DNA of 64,000 nucleotides from the NCBI GenBank assembly GCA_963811775.1, contig CAWESO010000001.1, positions 124,001 to 188,000 on the forward strand. Reading direction: 5' to 3'. Origin of the DNA: Chersky-840 sp963811775. GTDB lineage: Bacteria > Actinomycetota > Acidimicrobiia > Acidimicrobiales > UBA8190. Below, in pieces: positions 27,406 to 37,819 of this stretch. Within the stretch, counting starts at the first letter, position 1, and every line of letters begins with the position of its first letter. The position numbers were made by a program, and so were the translations under genes. The notes below the pieces were generated by a model. It saw only the letters and a program-made list of their open reading frames with translations. It searched no databases and was not told the origin of the DNA.

Positions 27406-28802
27406 TACCGGACCGAGACGGGAATGGGAATGCGGTGGCGGCCCGGGGTCGTGACGCGCACCAGCTCCCCACGCAGATGGTGGGGGGCGGCCTCGGTCAC
27501 CCCGACCTCGGCGTACGCACCGGGGGCGGGGACCGACGACGCGGGCGGGGCGAAGTGCACCAGCTTGTTCTGGCGGGTCCGACCGGTGAGGACGTCGGGG
27601 TCCCGGGTGCTGCGGCCCCTCGACGATCACCTCTTCCACGCGGCCGATCCGGGCCCGGTGGCGGGCCAGGGCGGAGCGTTCCACCACGACACGGAGCTTC
27701 TCGAAGCGCGCCGCGATCACGTCGTCGGGCACGAACGACGCCGTCATGTCCGCCGCTCTCGTCCCCGGTCGGGGGGAGAAGATGAAGGTGTAGGCACTGT
27801 CGTACTCGGCCTCGGCCGCCACCTCGAGGGTCCGCTCGAAGTCGTCGTCGGTCTCCCCCGGGAAGCCCACGATGATGTCGGTGGTGACGGCCAGGTCGGG
27901 GACGGCCCGGCCGCGCCGCGGCCAGGCGGCTCAGATAGCGCTCGCGCGCTGTAGCCCCGGCGCATGGCGCTCAGCACGCGGTCGCTGCCCGATTGCAGGG
28001 GCAGGTGCAGGTGCTCGCACATCGCCGGCGTCTCGGCCATGGCCGCGATGGTCTCGGGCCGGAGGTCCTTCGGATGCGGGCTCGTGAAGCGCACCCGCCG
28101 GATCCCCTCGACCGAGCCCACCGCCCGCAGCAGGTCGGCGAACAGGGGCCGTCGCCGGGTGATGTCGCGTCCGTACGGAGTTCACGTTCTGGCCGAGCAG
28201 CGTGACCTCGGTGACCCCGCGGGCGCTCAGCCCCCGTACCTCGGCCACGACGTCGTCGACGGGGCGGCTGACCTCGGGCCCGCGCACCTGGGGCACGATG
28301 CAGAAGGCGCACGAGTTGTCGCACCCCATCTGGATGGTGACCCAGGCCGCGTAGGGGAGCTCGCGCCGGCGCCGAGAGCGCCAGGGGGAGGACCGCGGCG
28401 CCCTCCGGATCGGGCGCGTCGAGGATCTCCACCACCGGGCCCTCGCGCCGCGGCCTGGCGCAGGAGCGCCGGGGCGCGGGTCAGGTTGTGCGTGCCGAAC
28501 ACCACGTCGACGTGGCCGGCGCGCCGGCGCACGATGTCGCGGTCCTTCTGCGCCAGGCACCCCCCGACGGCGATCTGCATCCCCGGCCGGGTGTCTCGCA
28601 GCGACTTGAGCCAGCCCAGATAGCCGTACAGCTTGTTGTCGGCGTTCTCCCGGATGCAGCACGTGTTGAGGAGCACGACGTCGGCCTGCTCGACGTCGTC
28701 GGTGGGCTCGAGCCCGTCCGCGATCAGGAGCCCGGCCAGGCGCTCGGAGTCGTGGTCGTTCATCTGGCACCCGAACGTCCGGATGTGGAACGTCCGGGTC
28801 AC
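27405..28802 (-). CDS. miaB: tRNA methylthiotransferase (MiaB), about six frame breaks
   Basis: MiaB is a radical-SAM enzyme with two Fe-S clusters that methylthiolates i6A37. Ordered pieces in different frames reconstruct a full protein: N-terminal cluster domain FHIRTFGCQMNDHDSERLAG, then LLNTCCIRENAD; radical-SAM site QMGCDNSCAFCIVPQVRG; FTSPHPKDLRPETI; EHLHLPLQSGSDRVL; VGFPGETDDDFERTLE; FSPRPGTRAADM; and a TRAM domain beginning TRQNKLVHFAPP. Breaks fall near 28455, 28378, 28168, 27947, 27915 and 27612. Net length is a multiple of three. The GTG start overlaps the thrB stop. Such dense breaks with full conservation suggest poor sequence rather than decay. Confidence 0.85.
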
Positions 28803-29656
28803 GCGGAGCCCTCGACGATGAGGCCCTCGAGGTCGCTGCGCAGCAGCAGGACCCGACCCGGGACGCCGATCTCCTCCATGGCCGCCTCGGCGTTGGACCG
28901 GACATGATCGGCGTCGCTCGCCGTCACAGATCCCGAGGAGGGTGGGCCCCGCCCCCGACCAGCACGACGCCAGCGCCCCGGCCTTGACCAGGCGCGCCAG
29001 CAGCTGGGGGGCCTCGGGGAACAGGGGGCTGCGGTAGTCCTGGTGCAGGCGGTCCTCGGTCGCCTCCCGGATCATGAGGTCGCGATCGGCCAGCCCGGCG
29101 AGCAGCAGCGACATGCGGCCCAGGTTGAAGGTGGCGTCGGTCCGGCTGACCTCGAGGGGCAGGGCCTGGCGGGCCTTGGTCGTGGGCAGGGGGCGGTCCG
29201 GGACCATGGCCACGAAGACGAGGCCCACGTCCAGGGGAAGCCGGACGGCCCGCACCGCACCGCGCACCAGCGTGGCGGCCACGAGGCCGCCGACGGCCGA
29301 GGCGGCCGCGTTCTCGGGATGGCCGTCGATGCGGGCGGCGACGCCCAGGGGGTCTCTCGACCCCGCCGCCGCGGCGGCGGCGACGGCCAGCGCGGCGGAG
29401 GACCCGAGCCCCCGGGCCACGGGGATGGCGGAGCGGACGGTCATCGCCAGCCGGTCGTGTCCGACGACGTCGATGGCCACGCCGCGCCGCCAGGTGCATG
29501 TCGTCCTCGACGAGGTCCGCACCCTCGCCCTCGGACCGCACCGTCAGGCGGCGGCGCGGCCTCCACCTCGACCTCGACGTACAGGTCGAGCGCCACGGCC
29601 AGGACGTCGAAGCCCGGTCCCAGGTTGGCGGCCGACGCCGGAGCTCGGGCGCGCAT
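28799..29656 (-). CDS. thrB: Homoserine kinase-like GHMP kinase, three frame breaks
   Basis: GHMP kinases share a substrate-binding N-terminal motif, a glycine-rich ATP loop and a C-terminal GAGPT motif. Here they are APASAANLGPGFDVLAVALD, IPVARGLGSSAALAVA and CWSGAGPTLLGICD. The first motif and the length of about 285 residues fit ThrB, which phosphorylates homoserine for threonine synthesis; other GHMP members are not excluded. Breaks near 29556, 29490 and 28913 separate the pieces; the last frame ends LLLRSDLEGLIVEGSA with a TGA overlapping the miaB GTG. thrA and thrC are not in view. Confidence 0.75.
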
Positions 29657-29701
29657 GGCCGCCAGGGTAGTGCCACCCCCGCGCCGGCCCGGCGGGTCAG
29701 C

Positions 29702-31315
29702 TCACGATCGCTTCAGGCGCCACCGCATCGACGGGCCCCGCAGGGTGGCCACCACCCGGACGGGGACGGTGACCCGTTCGTGGCCGATCGAGGCCGACAT
29801 GGTCCCGACCCGTGCCCCCGCCGGCATGCCGGTGTGCAGGGCGCGGGTGGACACGGCCACGCGCGGCTCCTGGCCCGGCCAGGCCAGGACGGTGATGGGC
29901 GCCGACGCCACCATCGGGACCCGGGCGTGTGACCACGGGAGCGTGACCGTTCCCACCCGCACCCCGGCCGGCGTGACCGGGACCTCGCGCAAGCCCGCCG
30001 CGGTGGCGTCGAGGAGCCGCTCGTCGACCTGGTTCGCCACGCTCAGCGGATCGTCGCCGGGTTGGCCCGTCACCGCCGCGAGGACGAGGACCGGGTGGCC
30101 GGCCACGGTGCCCTCCCCCGCCAGCACCAGGCACCCCATGGCGGCCTGGGTGAACCCGGACTTGACCCCCACGATGCGGATCCCCCCGTCGTTGGTGCCG
30201 ACGGACGAGACGTAGTTGGTGAGCTGCCCGATGATGGGCAGGGTGACCGTCGGCTGGGCGACGACAGCCGCGAAGGTGGGGATGGCCATGGCCGCCTGGG
30301 TGACGAGCAGCTCGTCCCCGGCGGTGCCGCGCGTCCCGGGATCCAGGCCGCTCGCATCGGCGTAGTGCGTGTGCGTCATCCCGAGGGCGGCCGCCGCCGC
30401 GTTCATCTTGGCCACGAAGGCCGGTATCGAGCCGGCGTCCCACTGCGCCAGGACGTCGGCCAGGTTGTTCGCTGAGTGGACGAGCAGGCCGTTGAGCAGC
30501 TGCCGCTCGGTCAGCTTCTCCCCCGGCTGGACCGGCACGTTGGTGGCGCCTTGGAGCTCTTCGACCGACGCGTCGGCCTGGTCGGCGGCCGTCATGGTGA
30601 GCACGGGGCCCTGGGCCCGGGGCGAGAGCGGATGATCACGAAGGGTCAGGTAGGCGGTCATGATCTTGGTGAGACTGGCGATGGGCACCGCCGCTTCGGG
30701 ACCGGAGTCGACGGTGATGCCCAGCTGGGGCACGGCCACCGCCGCCTCGCCCACCGTCGGCCACGGCAGGGCGGGGATCGCCCCCGCCACCGGGGTGGAG
30801 GCGGGCACGGCGCGCTGCAACGCCACGGCCGGGAACGGGCGGGCGAGCTGCACGCCGACCCCCGCCACCGCCACCACGAGGACGGCCCCGACCACCCAGG
30901 GCCAGCGCCGGCGTCGGGGCTCGGGGGTCGCGACCGGCGACGTCGAGGCGACCGGGGCCTCGAGCGGTCGCGACAGCGGGGGCGACAGCGTCACCGGCAC
31001 CGTGCGCGACACGGGGGGCGGCCCTGGCTCGGGGGATGGCGACGGCAGCGGTGGCGACAGCGAGACCGCGGCCGCCTCGGGCGCGGCGTCGAGGACGGCG
31101 GCCATCGTGCCCCCCGACATGCTCCCGGGCGCGACCGTGGTGGTGCTGGTGCCGAGGTCCGACAGGGCCGCGGCGTCGCCCGCGGTGCCGGCGGCCCCCG
31201 CGGACCCCGTGGTGCTCGCGCTGTCGCCCGGTCCCGGTGCGCCACCCGGCGCGTCGTCGCCGCCGTCAACCACCGACGCTGCGCCGCGACTGTGCCGTCC
31301 CCGATGTCGGACCAC
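29702..31315 (-). CDS. D-alanyl-D-alanine carboxypeptidase (DacA/PBP5 type) with long cytoplasmic N-terminus
   Basis: These class C low-molecular-weight PBPs remove terminal D-Ala from muropeptides. The 537-residue protein has a Ser/Pro/Thr-rich N-terminus of about 135 residues, a signal anchor at about 139-157 after PEPRRRR, and the peptidase domain with SxxK (PIASLTKIMT, S214), SxN (HSANNLAD) and KSG (GVKSGFTQ), followed by a C-terminal beta domain. The GTG start lies 6 bases after the ftsK stop, so it is likely co-transcribed. A very long N-terminal cytoplasmic extension is not typical of PBP5 proteins. Confidence 0.9.
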   Translation of the reverse strand: MVRHRGRHSRGAASVVDGGDDAPGGAPGPGDSASTTGSAGAAGTAGDAAALSDLGTSTTTVAPGSMSGGTMAAVLDAAPEAAAVSLSPPLPSPSPEPGPPPVSRTVPVTLSPPLSRPLEAPVASTSPVATPEPRRRRWPWVVGAVLVVAVAGVGVQLARPFPAVALQRAVPASTPVAGAIPALPWPTVGEAAVAVPQLGITVDSGPEAAVPIASLTKIMTAYLTLRDHPLSPRAQGPVLTMTAADQADASVEELQGATNVPVQPGEKLTERQLLNGLLVHSANNLADVLAQWDAGSIPAFVAKMNAAAAALGMTHTHYADASGLDPGTRGTAGDELLVTQAAMAIPTFAAVVAQPTVTLPIIGQLTNYVSSVGTNDGGIRIVGVKSGFTQAAMGCLVLAGEGTVAGHPVLVLAAVTGQPGDDPLSVANQVDERLLDATAAGLREVPVTPAGVRVGTVTLPWSHARVPMVASAPITVLAWPGQEPRVAVSTRALHTGMPAGARVGTMSASIGHERVTVPVRVVATLRGPSMRWRLKRS

Positions 31316-31321
31316 GCCGGG

Positions 31322-33915
31322 CTACCGGTCGGCTAGCTGCTCGAGCTCTTCGGGTGTCATGAGCACGGCCCGGGCCTTGGATCCCTCCGACGGCCCCACG
31401 ACCCCCCGGCGCTCGAGCAGGTCCATCAGGCGCCCGGCCCTGGAGAAACCCACCCGGAGCTTGCGCTGCAGCATCGACGTGGACCCTAGCTGAGATCGAA
31501 CGACCAGCTCCATGGCCGCGGTGAGCAGTTCGTCGTCGTCGTCGAGACCCTCGCCGCCGCCGCGCCGAGTCCTCGTCACCGGCGATGCCGACCACGTACT
31601 CGGCGTCGCGCTGGCGTTGCCAGTGGGCCACGACCGTCCGCACCTCGCTCTCGGCCACCCACGGCCCCTGGATGCGGCGCGCCACCGACGACGACGCCGT
31701 CAGCAGGAGCATGTCCCCCTTGCCGATGAGCCGCTCGGCGCCGGGCTGGTCGAGGATGACCCGGCTGTCGGCGAGCGACGACACCGAGAAGGCGAGGCGT
31801 GAGGGGACGTTGGCCTTGATGACGCCCGTGATCACGTCGACCGAGGGACGCTGCGTGGCGAGCACGAGGTGGATGCCGACGGCCCGGGCCATCTGGGCGA
31901 TCCGGCACACCGACTCCTCGACGTCGCGGGCCGCCACCATCATCAGGTCGTTGAGCTCGTCCACCACGATCAGGATGAACGGCAGGCGCTCGCGGTGCAC
32001 GGTCGGGGTCACCGCGGCGCGGGACTCCGCCATGCGGGCCGCCACCCGGTCGGCCACGTCCGCCCTCGTCGTCGCCGAGGTCGCGCCGCCCTTGGGCTCG
32101 CCGTCGGCGCCGTCGTCGCCCGGTCCCGTGTCCACGGGCGGCCGAGGTGCGTCGAGCTCGCCGCGGTCGACCGCGGCGTTGTAGCCGGTGATGTCGCGCA
32201 TGCCGGCCTCGGCCAGGAGGTCGTAGCGGCGCTCCATCTCGGTCACCGCCCACGACAGGGCGTTGGCCGCCTTCTTCGGGTCCACCACCACCTGGGTGAG
32301 CAGGTGGGGCAGCCCGTTGTACTGGCCCAGCTCGACCCGCTTGGGGTCGACCAGGATCAGTCGGACCTGGTCGGGCGTGGTGCGCATCAGGATCGAGGTG
32401 ATGAGCGAGTTGATGCACGACGACTTGCCCGCCCCGGTCGCGCCCGAGATGAGGATGTGGGGCATGTCGGCCAGGTTGTCCATGACGGGCCGGCCCGGCG
32501 ATGTCGCGGCCGAGCGCCACCTCGAGGGGATGCGTGGCCTGGCGCGCCTCCTCCGACGCCAGCACGTCGCCCAGGGTGACGAGCTGGCGCATGCGGTTGG
32601 GGACCTCGACCCCGATGGCCGACTTCCCCGGGATCGGGGCGAGGATGCGGACGTCGGCCGACGCCATGGCGTAGGCGATGTCCTTGGCCAGGCTGGTCAC
32701 CCGGGCCACCTTCACCCCCGGGCCGAGCTCGAGCTCGAAGCGGGTCACCGTGGGCCCCACTGTGTGGCCCACCAGTCGCGTCTCCACCCCGTGCGCGGCG
32801 AGGGCGCTCACGAGGGCACGTCCCGACGCGCTGATCTCGGAGCGGTCGAGCTCGTGGGGCTTCGACCGCGACAGCAGCTTCATGGGCGGGAGCCGCCACT
32901 CGCCGCTCGTGGCCGACGCCGTCTCCATCGACAGGAGGGCGTCGTGGCGCCCGCCCGGCGACGCCGGGACGAGCGGCGCGGCTCGGCCGCGGTCTCGATC
33001 TCGGGGACGACCTCGGGCTCGGGCGGCGACGACCTCGGGCTCGGGCGCGACCGGCTCCGGCGCGAGCACGTCGTCCAGGTCGAACAGCACCGGGGCGCCG
33101 GCGCGCCGCCCCGGCCCGTCAGCGGTGGCGCCGTCACGGGCTCAGCGTCGGCGTCGGCCTCAGCCTCGGACTCGTCCTCCTCCTCGTCCGCGTCGAGCGC
33201 GTCGTCGGCGCCGTGGGGGACCGCGGCCTGCCACAGCTCGGCGCACAGGCGCGCCGTCCCCGCCGACGCGGCGCGCGCAGGGTCACGCCCGTGAACAGCA
33301 CCAGCGCCAACGTCACGACGGCGAGGAGGACGACAGATGCCCCCCAGTCCCCGAGGCTGGAGCGCAGCGGATTGCCGACGGCGGCGCCGATCATGCCGCC
33401 CGCACCCGAGAGCCGCCGCGACGAGGCGGCCAGGCGGGGGGCACCGCCGGCCAGGTCGGCCAGGCCGGCCACCGAGGTCAGCGCCAGCACCAGCCCCACA
33501 CCGGCGCGCCCGGGCTCCTGCCTCGGGCGCCCGGCGATGAGCATGACCCCGGCCGCCACGAAGGCGGGCGGGACGAGGAACCGGCCGACCCCGAGCACGA
33601 TGCCGAGCCCGTGGCGCACGCCGTGGCCCACGGGTCCCAGTGCGTTGACGTAGAGCGCGAGCGCACCGAGGATCCCCACGGTGACGAGCCCGATCCCCCA
33701 CACGTCTTCGACGTGCCCCTCGAGCACCGACAGGGCCGAGGCAAGCCAACCCGACCGCCGGGACCGGGCCGGTGACCGGCGGCGGCGGCGCGGCGCCGGT
33801 CGTTTCCGGGCCGGGGCGGGGCGCGCCCGGCCCTTGGACTTGCTCCGGCGTCGACCGGGACGCGGAGCCGCGAGGAGGTGCGTGCGCCCGCCGGACGCCG
33901 CTTCGTCGTCACCAC
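31322..33915 (-). CDS. ftsK: DNA translocase FtsK/SpoIIIE, at least six frame breaks
   Basis: FtsK pumps chromosome ends through the closing septum. Pieces in order: a very basic N-terminus (RSKSKGRARPAPARKRP), four transmembrane helices (about 33720-33290), an acidic linker (DADEEEDESEAEADAD), the alpha/beta motor with KLLSRSKPHELDRSE, Walker A SGATGAGKSSCINSL, ILVDPKRVELGQYNGLPHL, IVVDELNDLMMV and ATQRPSVDVITG, and the gamma winged-helix domain STSMLQRKLRVGFSRAGRLM that reads KOPS. Breaks lie near 33860, 33275, 33105, 33030, 32985, 32495 and 31570. Walker B-like VVDELNDL and the rest are conserved, so I infer sequence error. Confidence 0.9.
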
Positions 33916-34011
33916 AATGCCCCCAACGCTAACAGCCGCCCCATCCCCACCCGAGGATCGGCTCCTGGCCGGCGGACCAGGGGGAACGCCGTCCCGAGGG
34001 GGAGCGAGGAA

Positions 34012-34028
34012 CCCGCCGCCGCGGCGGG
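34012..34028 (-). terminator. GC hairpin downstream of rnj
   Basis: CCCGCC-GCCGC-GGCGGG forms a six-pair GC stem 20 bases after the rnj stop, between rnj and the ftsK promoter region. No U-tract follows, as is common for actinobacterial terminators, so function is uncertain. The remaining bases up to ftsK show no gene. Confidence 0.4.
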
Positions 34029-34047
34029 CGACGACTCCGGGGTCGGG

Positions 34048-35710
34048 TCAGACGGTGACGACGACGGGGACGATCATGGGCCGGCGCCGGGTGCGCTCGC
34101 CCACGAACTTCCCGAGGGCCTTGCGGGCGTGGCGGTGCAGGGTCTCGGCATCGACGGCTCCCTCGGCCAGGGCCTTCTCAAGCGCCACCCGCACGACGTC
34201 GCTCGCTTCCCCGAGCAGCGCCTCGGCCTCCGGCGCGTGGATCCACCCCCGCGTCACGATCTCGGGGGCGCTCACGACCTCGCCCGCGTGCGGGTCGACC
34301 GTGGCCACCACGACGACCACCCCTTCCTCGGCCAGGACGCGCCGGTCCCGCAGCACCCCGTGGCCCACGTCGCCGACGGTCCCGTCGACGTAGAGGAAGC
34401 CGGCGGGGACGGCGTCGCCCTGGTGGATCCCGGCGTCGTCGAGCACGACCGAATCGCCGTCCTCACACAGCAGCGCCTTGTCGCGCTCGACCCCCATGCT
34501 GCGTGGCGAGTTGGGCGTGGTTCACGAGATGCCGGTACTCGCCGTGGACGGGGATGAACCACTCGGGCTGGGCCACAGACAGCAGGACCATGAGCTCACC
34601 CTGGCGGGCGTGCCCGCTCACGTGCACGGGCTCGACCCCGGTGTGGATGACCTCGGCCCCGCGCCGGTACAGGCCGTCGATGACGCGGCCCACCGCCCAT
34701 TCGTTGCCGGGGATGGGGTGCGCGCTGATCACGACGACGTCGTCGGGCCGCAGGTGCAGCCACTTGCTGTCCCCCACGGCCATGAGCGACAGCGCCGACA
34801 TGGGCTCACCCTGGGACCCCGTCGAGATCACGCACACGCTGCCCGGGTCCATGTCGTCGACGCCTTCCACGTCGACCATGTGCTCGTCGGGGAGCTCGAG
34901 CAGGCCCAGGCGCCGGGCCAGCTCGACGTTCTTGGCCATGGACCGCCCGAGCGTGGCCACCTTCCTCCCCGTGCTGATGGCGGCGTCGACGACCTGTTGC
35001 ACGCGGTGGATGTGACTGGCGAAGCAGGTCACGATCAGGCGTCGACCGGTGCGGGCCTGGAACAGCCGCCGCAGCGTGGCCCCCACCTGGGTCTCGGATT
35101 CGGTGAACCCGGGCTCCTCGGCGTTGGTCGAGTCCGACAGCAGGACGCGGATGCCCGAGCTCTCGGCGATGGCGCCGATGCGGGCCAGGTCGGTGTGGCG
35201 CCCGTCCACCGGGGTGAGGTCGATCTTGAAGTCACCCGAGTGCAGGATCACCCCCTGCGGGGTGTGGAAGGCGGTGGCGAAACCGTGCGGCACCGAATGG
35301 GTGACGGGGATGAACTCCACGTCGAAGGGCCCGATCTGGCGGCGCTCGCCGTCGGTGACCTCCACGAAGCGCGCCTTGTCGGCGAGCCCCGCCTCCTCCA
35401 CCCGGTTGCGGGCGAGGCCGAGCGTGAGGGCGGAGCCGTAGACCGGCACCGACAGGTCCCGCAACAAGAAGGCCAGGCCGCCGGTGTGGTCCTCATGGCC
35501 GTGGGTCAGGATCACGGCCTCCACGGCGTCGGCCCGCTCCCGCAGGTACGACAGGTCGGGGAGCACGAGGTCGATGCCCGGCATGTCGGGCTCGGGGAAC
35601 ATGATCCCGCAGTCGAGGACGACGATCCGGCCCCCGAGCTCGAAGCACGCGCAGTTCCGGCCGATCTCGCCCAGGCCGCCGAGGAAGATGATGCGAACCG
35701 GGTCAGGCAA
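34048..35710 (-). CDS. rnj: Ribonuclease J, frame broken near 34498
   Basis: RNase J is a zinc metallo-beta-lactamase/beta-CASP nuclease with 5'-3' exo- and endonuclease activity on RNA. Motifs include FLGGLGEIGRNC, VLDCGIMFPE, the zinc site LTHGHEDHTGGL, THSVPHGFATAF, HSGDFKIDLTP, SDSTNAEEPGF, and beta-CASP elements STGSQGEPMSAL and HVSGHARQGEL. One extra base near 34498 separates NHAQLAT from SMGVERDKALLCEDGD; the C-terminal domain then ends RRPMIVPVVVTV. Restored length is about 553 residues. The start is read as TTG at 35710, overlapping the dapA stop by 8 bases. Confidence 0.93.
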
Positions 35711-36646
35711 GCGATCCGCCCGTGCGTGCGCCGACGCCGGCGTGCACGTCACGCCCCAGGTTGCCGAGCACCGTCCGGGCCCGCTCGTCGAGCTCGGGGG
35801 AGCCGCGCCGAGGGGCAGGCGGCACTGGCCCACGGGCAGGCCCAGGGCGCGGCACGCGGCCTTGGCCGGCAGCGGGTTCGGGAACGCCTCGCTCGACTCG
35901 AACTCATAGGACTCGAACAGGCGGGCGTTGCGGACCTGGGCGCCATGGGCGTCGCCGTCGAACCAGGCGCGCACCATGGCGCTGATCTCGTCGCCGGCCC
36001 AGTGCGAGGCCACGCTCACGGCGCCGACGGCACCCACCGACAGCAGGGGCAGCGTGAGCGCGTCGTCCCCGCTGTAGAGCTCGAACCCGTCGGGCGCCTC
36101 GGCGATGAGCCGGGCCGCGCCGGCGGGGTCGGCGGTGGCGTCCTTGACGCCGACGATGTTGGGCACGTCGCGGGCCAGGCGCAGCATGGTGTCGCGCTCG
36201 ACCCGGCGCCCGGCGCGCACGGGGATGTCGTAGAGGAGGACGGGGAGCGTCGTCGACTCGGCCACGGCCCGGAAGTGCGCGGCGATGCCGGCCTGCGAGG
36301 GCCGCGAGTAGTACGGGGTCACCACGAGCGCGCCGGCGACGCCCACGGCGTGGGCGAGCTGCGTGCACTGCACGCTGTGGCGGGTGTCGTTCGACCCCGT
36401 GCCCACCACCACGGGCACCGTGACCGCCTCGGCCACCGCCTGCCACAGCTGGCCGAGCTCGGCGTCGGAGAGCACGGGGCCCTCGCCCGTGGTGCCGGTC
36501 ACCACCAGCCCGTCGCTCCCGTGGCTCGTGAGCCAGCGGGCCAGCGTGACCGCGCCGTCGACGTCCAGCCCTCCGGCGTCGTCGAAGGGGGTGACCATGG
36601 CGGTGAGCAGGGCGCCGAAGCGCCCGGGCCCGGGTGACGAATTCAC
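35703..36646 (-). CDS. dapA: 4-hydroxy-tetrahydrodipicolinate synthase (DapA), frame broken near 35805
   Basis: DapA condenses pyruvate and aspartate semialdehyde, the first committed step of lysine/DAP synthesis. The product has LTAMVTPFDD, VTGTTGEGPVLSDAE, ALVVTPYYSRPSQAGI with the catalytic tyrosine, LYDIPVRAGRRV and the Schiff-base lysine in NIVGVKDATAD. One base is missing in a CCCCC run near 35805; restoring it gives PELDERARTVLGNLGRDV before the stop. Restored length is about 314 residues. The GTG start is used. It is followed without a gap by rnj, and dapB lies three genes upstream. Confidence 0.92.
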
Positions 36647-36688
36647 GCCGTCAGGCTACCCCGCCGGGGGGGACCGCCCGCCGCCGGG

Positions 36689-37819
36689 CTAGGCGACGGC
36701 GTCGGCGGCCGGCGTCGACTGCAGGCTGTCGTACTCCTCACCGGTGTCGGCCCAGTCCTCGAACCCGATGACCCCGAGCTCGGTGAACTTCACCCGCAGC
36801 CAGCCGTCGGCCGCGTCGAGCAGGCCGAGCTTCTTGCAGTTGGGCACGATCTTGGAGAAGAGCAGCGACTGGAAGACCTGCCGGTCTTCGACCTGCATGA
36901 GCAGCGGCACGACCTCCTTGGGGTTGACCCCCATGCGGTCCCACACCTCTTGCTGGAGGAACCGGTCGCGCATGCGCACGGCGGCCTCGAAGGCGAACTC
37001 CTGGCGCTCGCGGATCTCCGCCGCCGAGAGCTGCTGGTAGTACTCCTGCAAGCTGAGCACACCGAAGGCCACGTGGCGGGCCTCGTCGGACATGACATAG
37101 CGCAGCAGCTGCTTGAGCAGGGGCTCGGTCGTCATCTGGTGCATGAAGCCGAACGCCGCGAGCGCCAGGCCCTCGACCATGATCTGCATGCCCAGGTAGG
37201 TCATGTCCCAGCGCTGGTCGGCGATGATGTCGTCGAGCAGCAGCCGCAGATGGGCGTTGATCGGGTAGTGGCCCGACAGCTTGTCGTCGAGGTACTTGGC
37301 GAAGACCTCGACGTGGCGGGCCTCGTCCATGACCTGGGTGGCGGCGTAGTACTTGGCGTCGATCCACGGAACCGACTCCACGATCTTGGCCGTGCACACC
37401 AGCGCGCCCTGCTCGCCGTGCATGAACTGCGACAGGGTCCAGTTCTGGCTCTCCACGCCGAACTGGATCCACTCCTTGTCACCCCAGCGCGCCAACGACG
37501 TCCCGCTCACGTCGAGGCCCTCGCCCAACCCGCCGTTGGCGGCGGCGTTGGCCACCACCAGCGCCTCCTGGTCGACCTCGGTCTCCCACGGGAGGTCGGT
37601 CTGGCCGTTCCACTGCGTCTTCTTGGCCTTCTCGTACAGCTTCTCCAGCTTGGGACGCTGACCCTTCTCGTAGTCCCACGTGAAGATGGTGTCGTAGACC
37701 GAGTGCACCCCGTGGCGCTCCTCGTCGGCGTCGGTGTTGACGACCGAGAGGATGGCCTCGAGGTCGTTGATGTCGTCGCGGCCGATGATCTCGACCGTCT
37801 CGCGCATCTGCTCCGTCAT
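36689..37819 (-). CDS. Ferritin-like diiron protein (R2-like fold), function unknown
   Basis: The intact 376-residue protein shows the four-helix diiron ligand set: E in MHGEQGALV, ExxH in VMDEARHVEVFAKYL, E in IMVEGLALAAFGF and a second ExxH in VMSDEARHVAFG. This pattern is shared by ribonucleotide reductase R2, fatty acid desaturases and AurF-like N-oxygenases. It lacks clear features that would pick one. The ATG overlaps the stop of the upstream TetR gene and GGGGGAAG precedes it. Coupling to a TetR regulator suggests a substrate-induced oxygenase, perhaps for lipid or aromatic substrates; this is inference. Confidence 0.8.
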   Translation of the reverse strand: MTEQMRETVEIIGRDDINDLEAILSVVNTDADEERHGVHSVYDTIFTWDYEKGQRPKLEKLYEKAKKTQWNGQTDLPWETEVDQEALVVANAAANGGLGEGLDVSGTSLARWGDKEWIQFGVESQNWTLSQFMHGEQGALVCTAKIVESVPWIDAKYYAATQVMDEARHVEVFAKYLDDKLSGHYPINAHLRLLLDDIIADQRWDMTYLGMQIMVEGLALAAFGFMHQMTTEPLLKQLLRYVMSDEARHVAFGVLSLQEYYQQLSAAEIRERQEFAFEAAVRMRDRFLQQEVWDRMGVNPKEVVPLLMQVEDRQVFQSLLFSKIVPNCKKLGLLDAADGWLRVKFTELGVIGFEDWADTGEEYDSLQSTPAADAVA

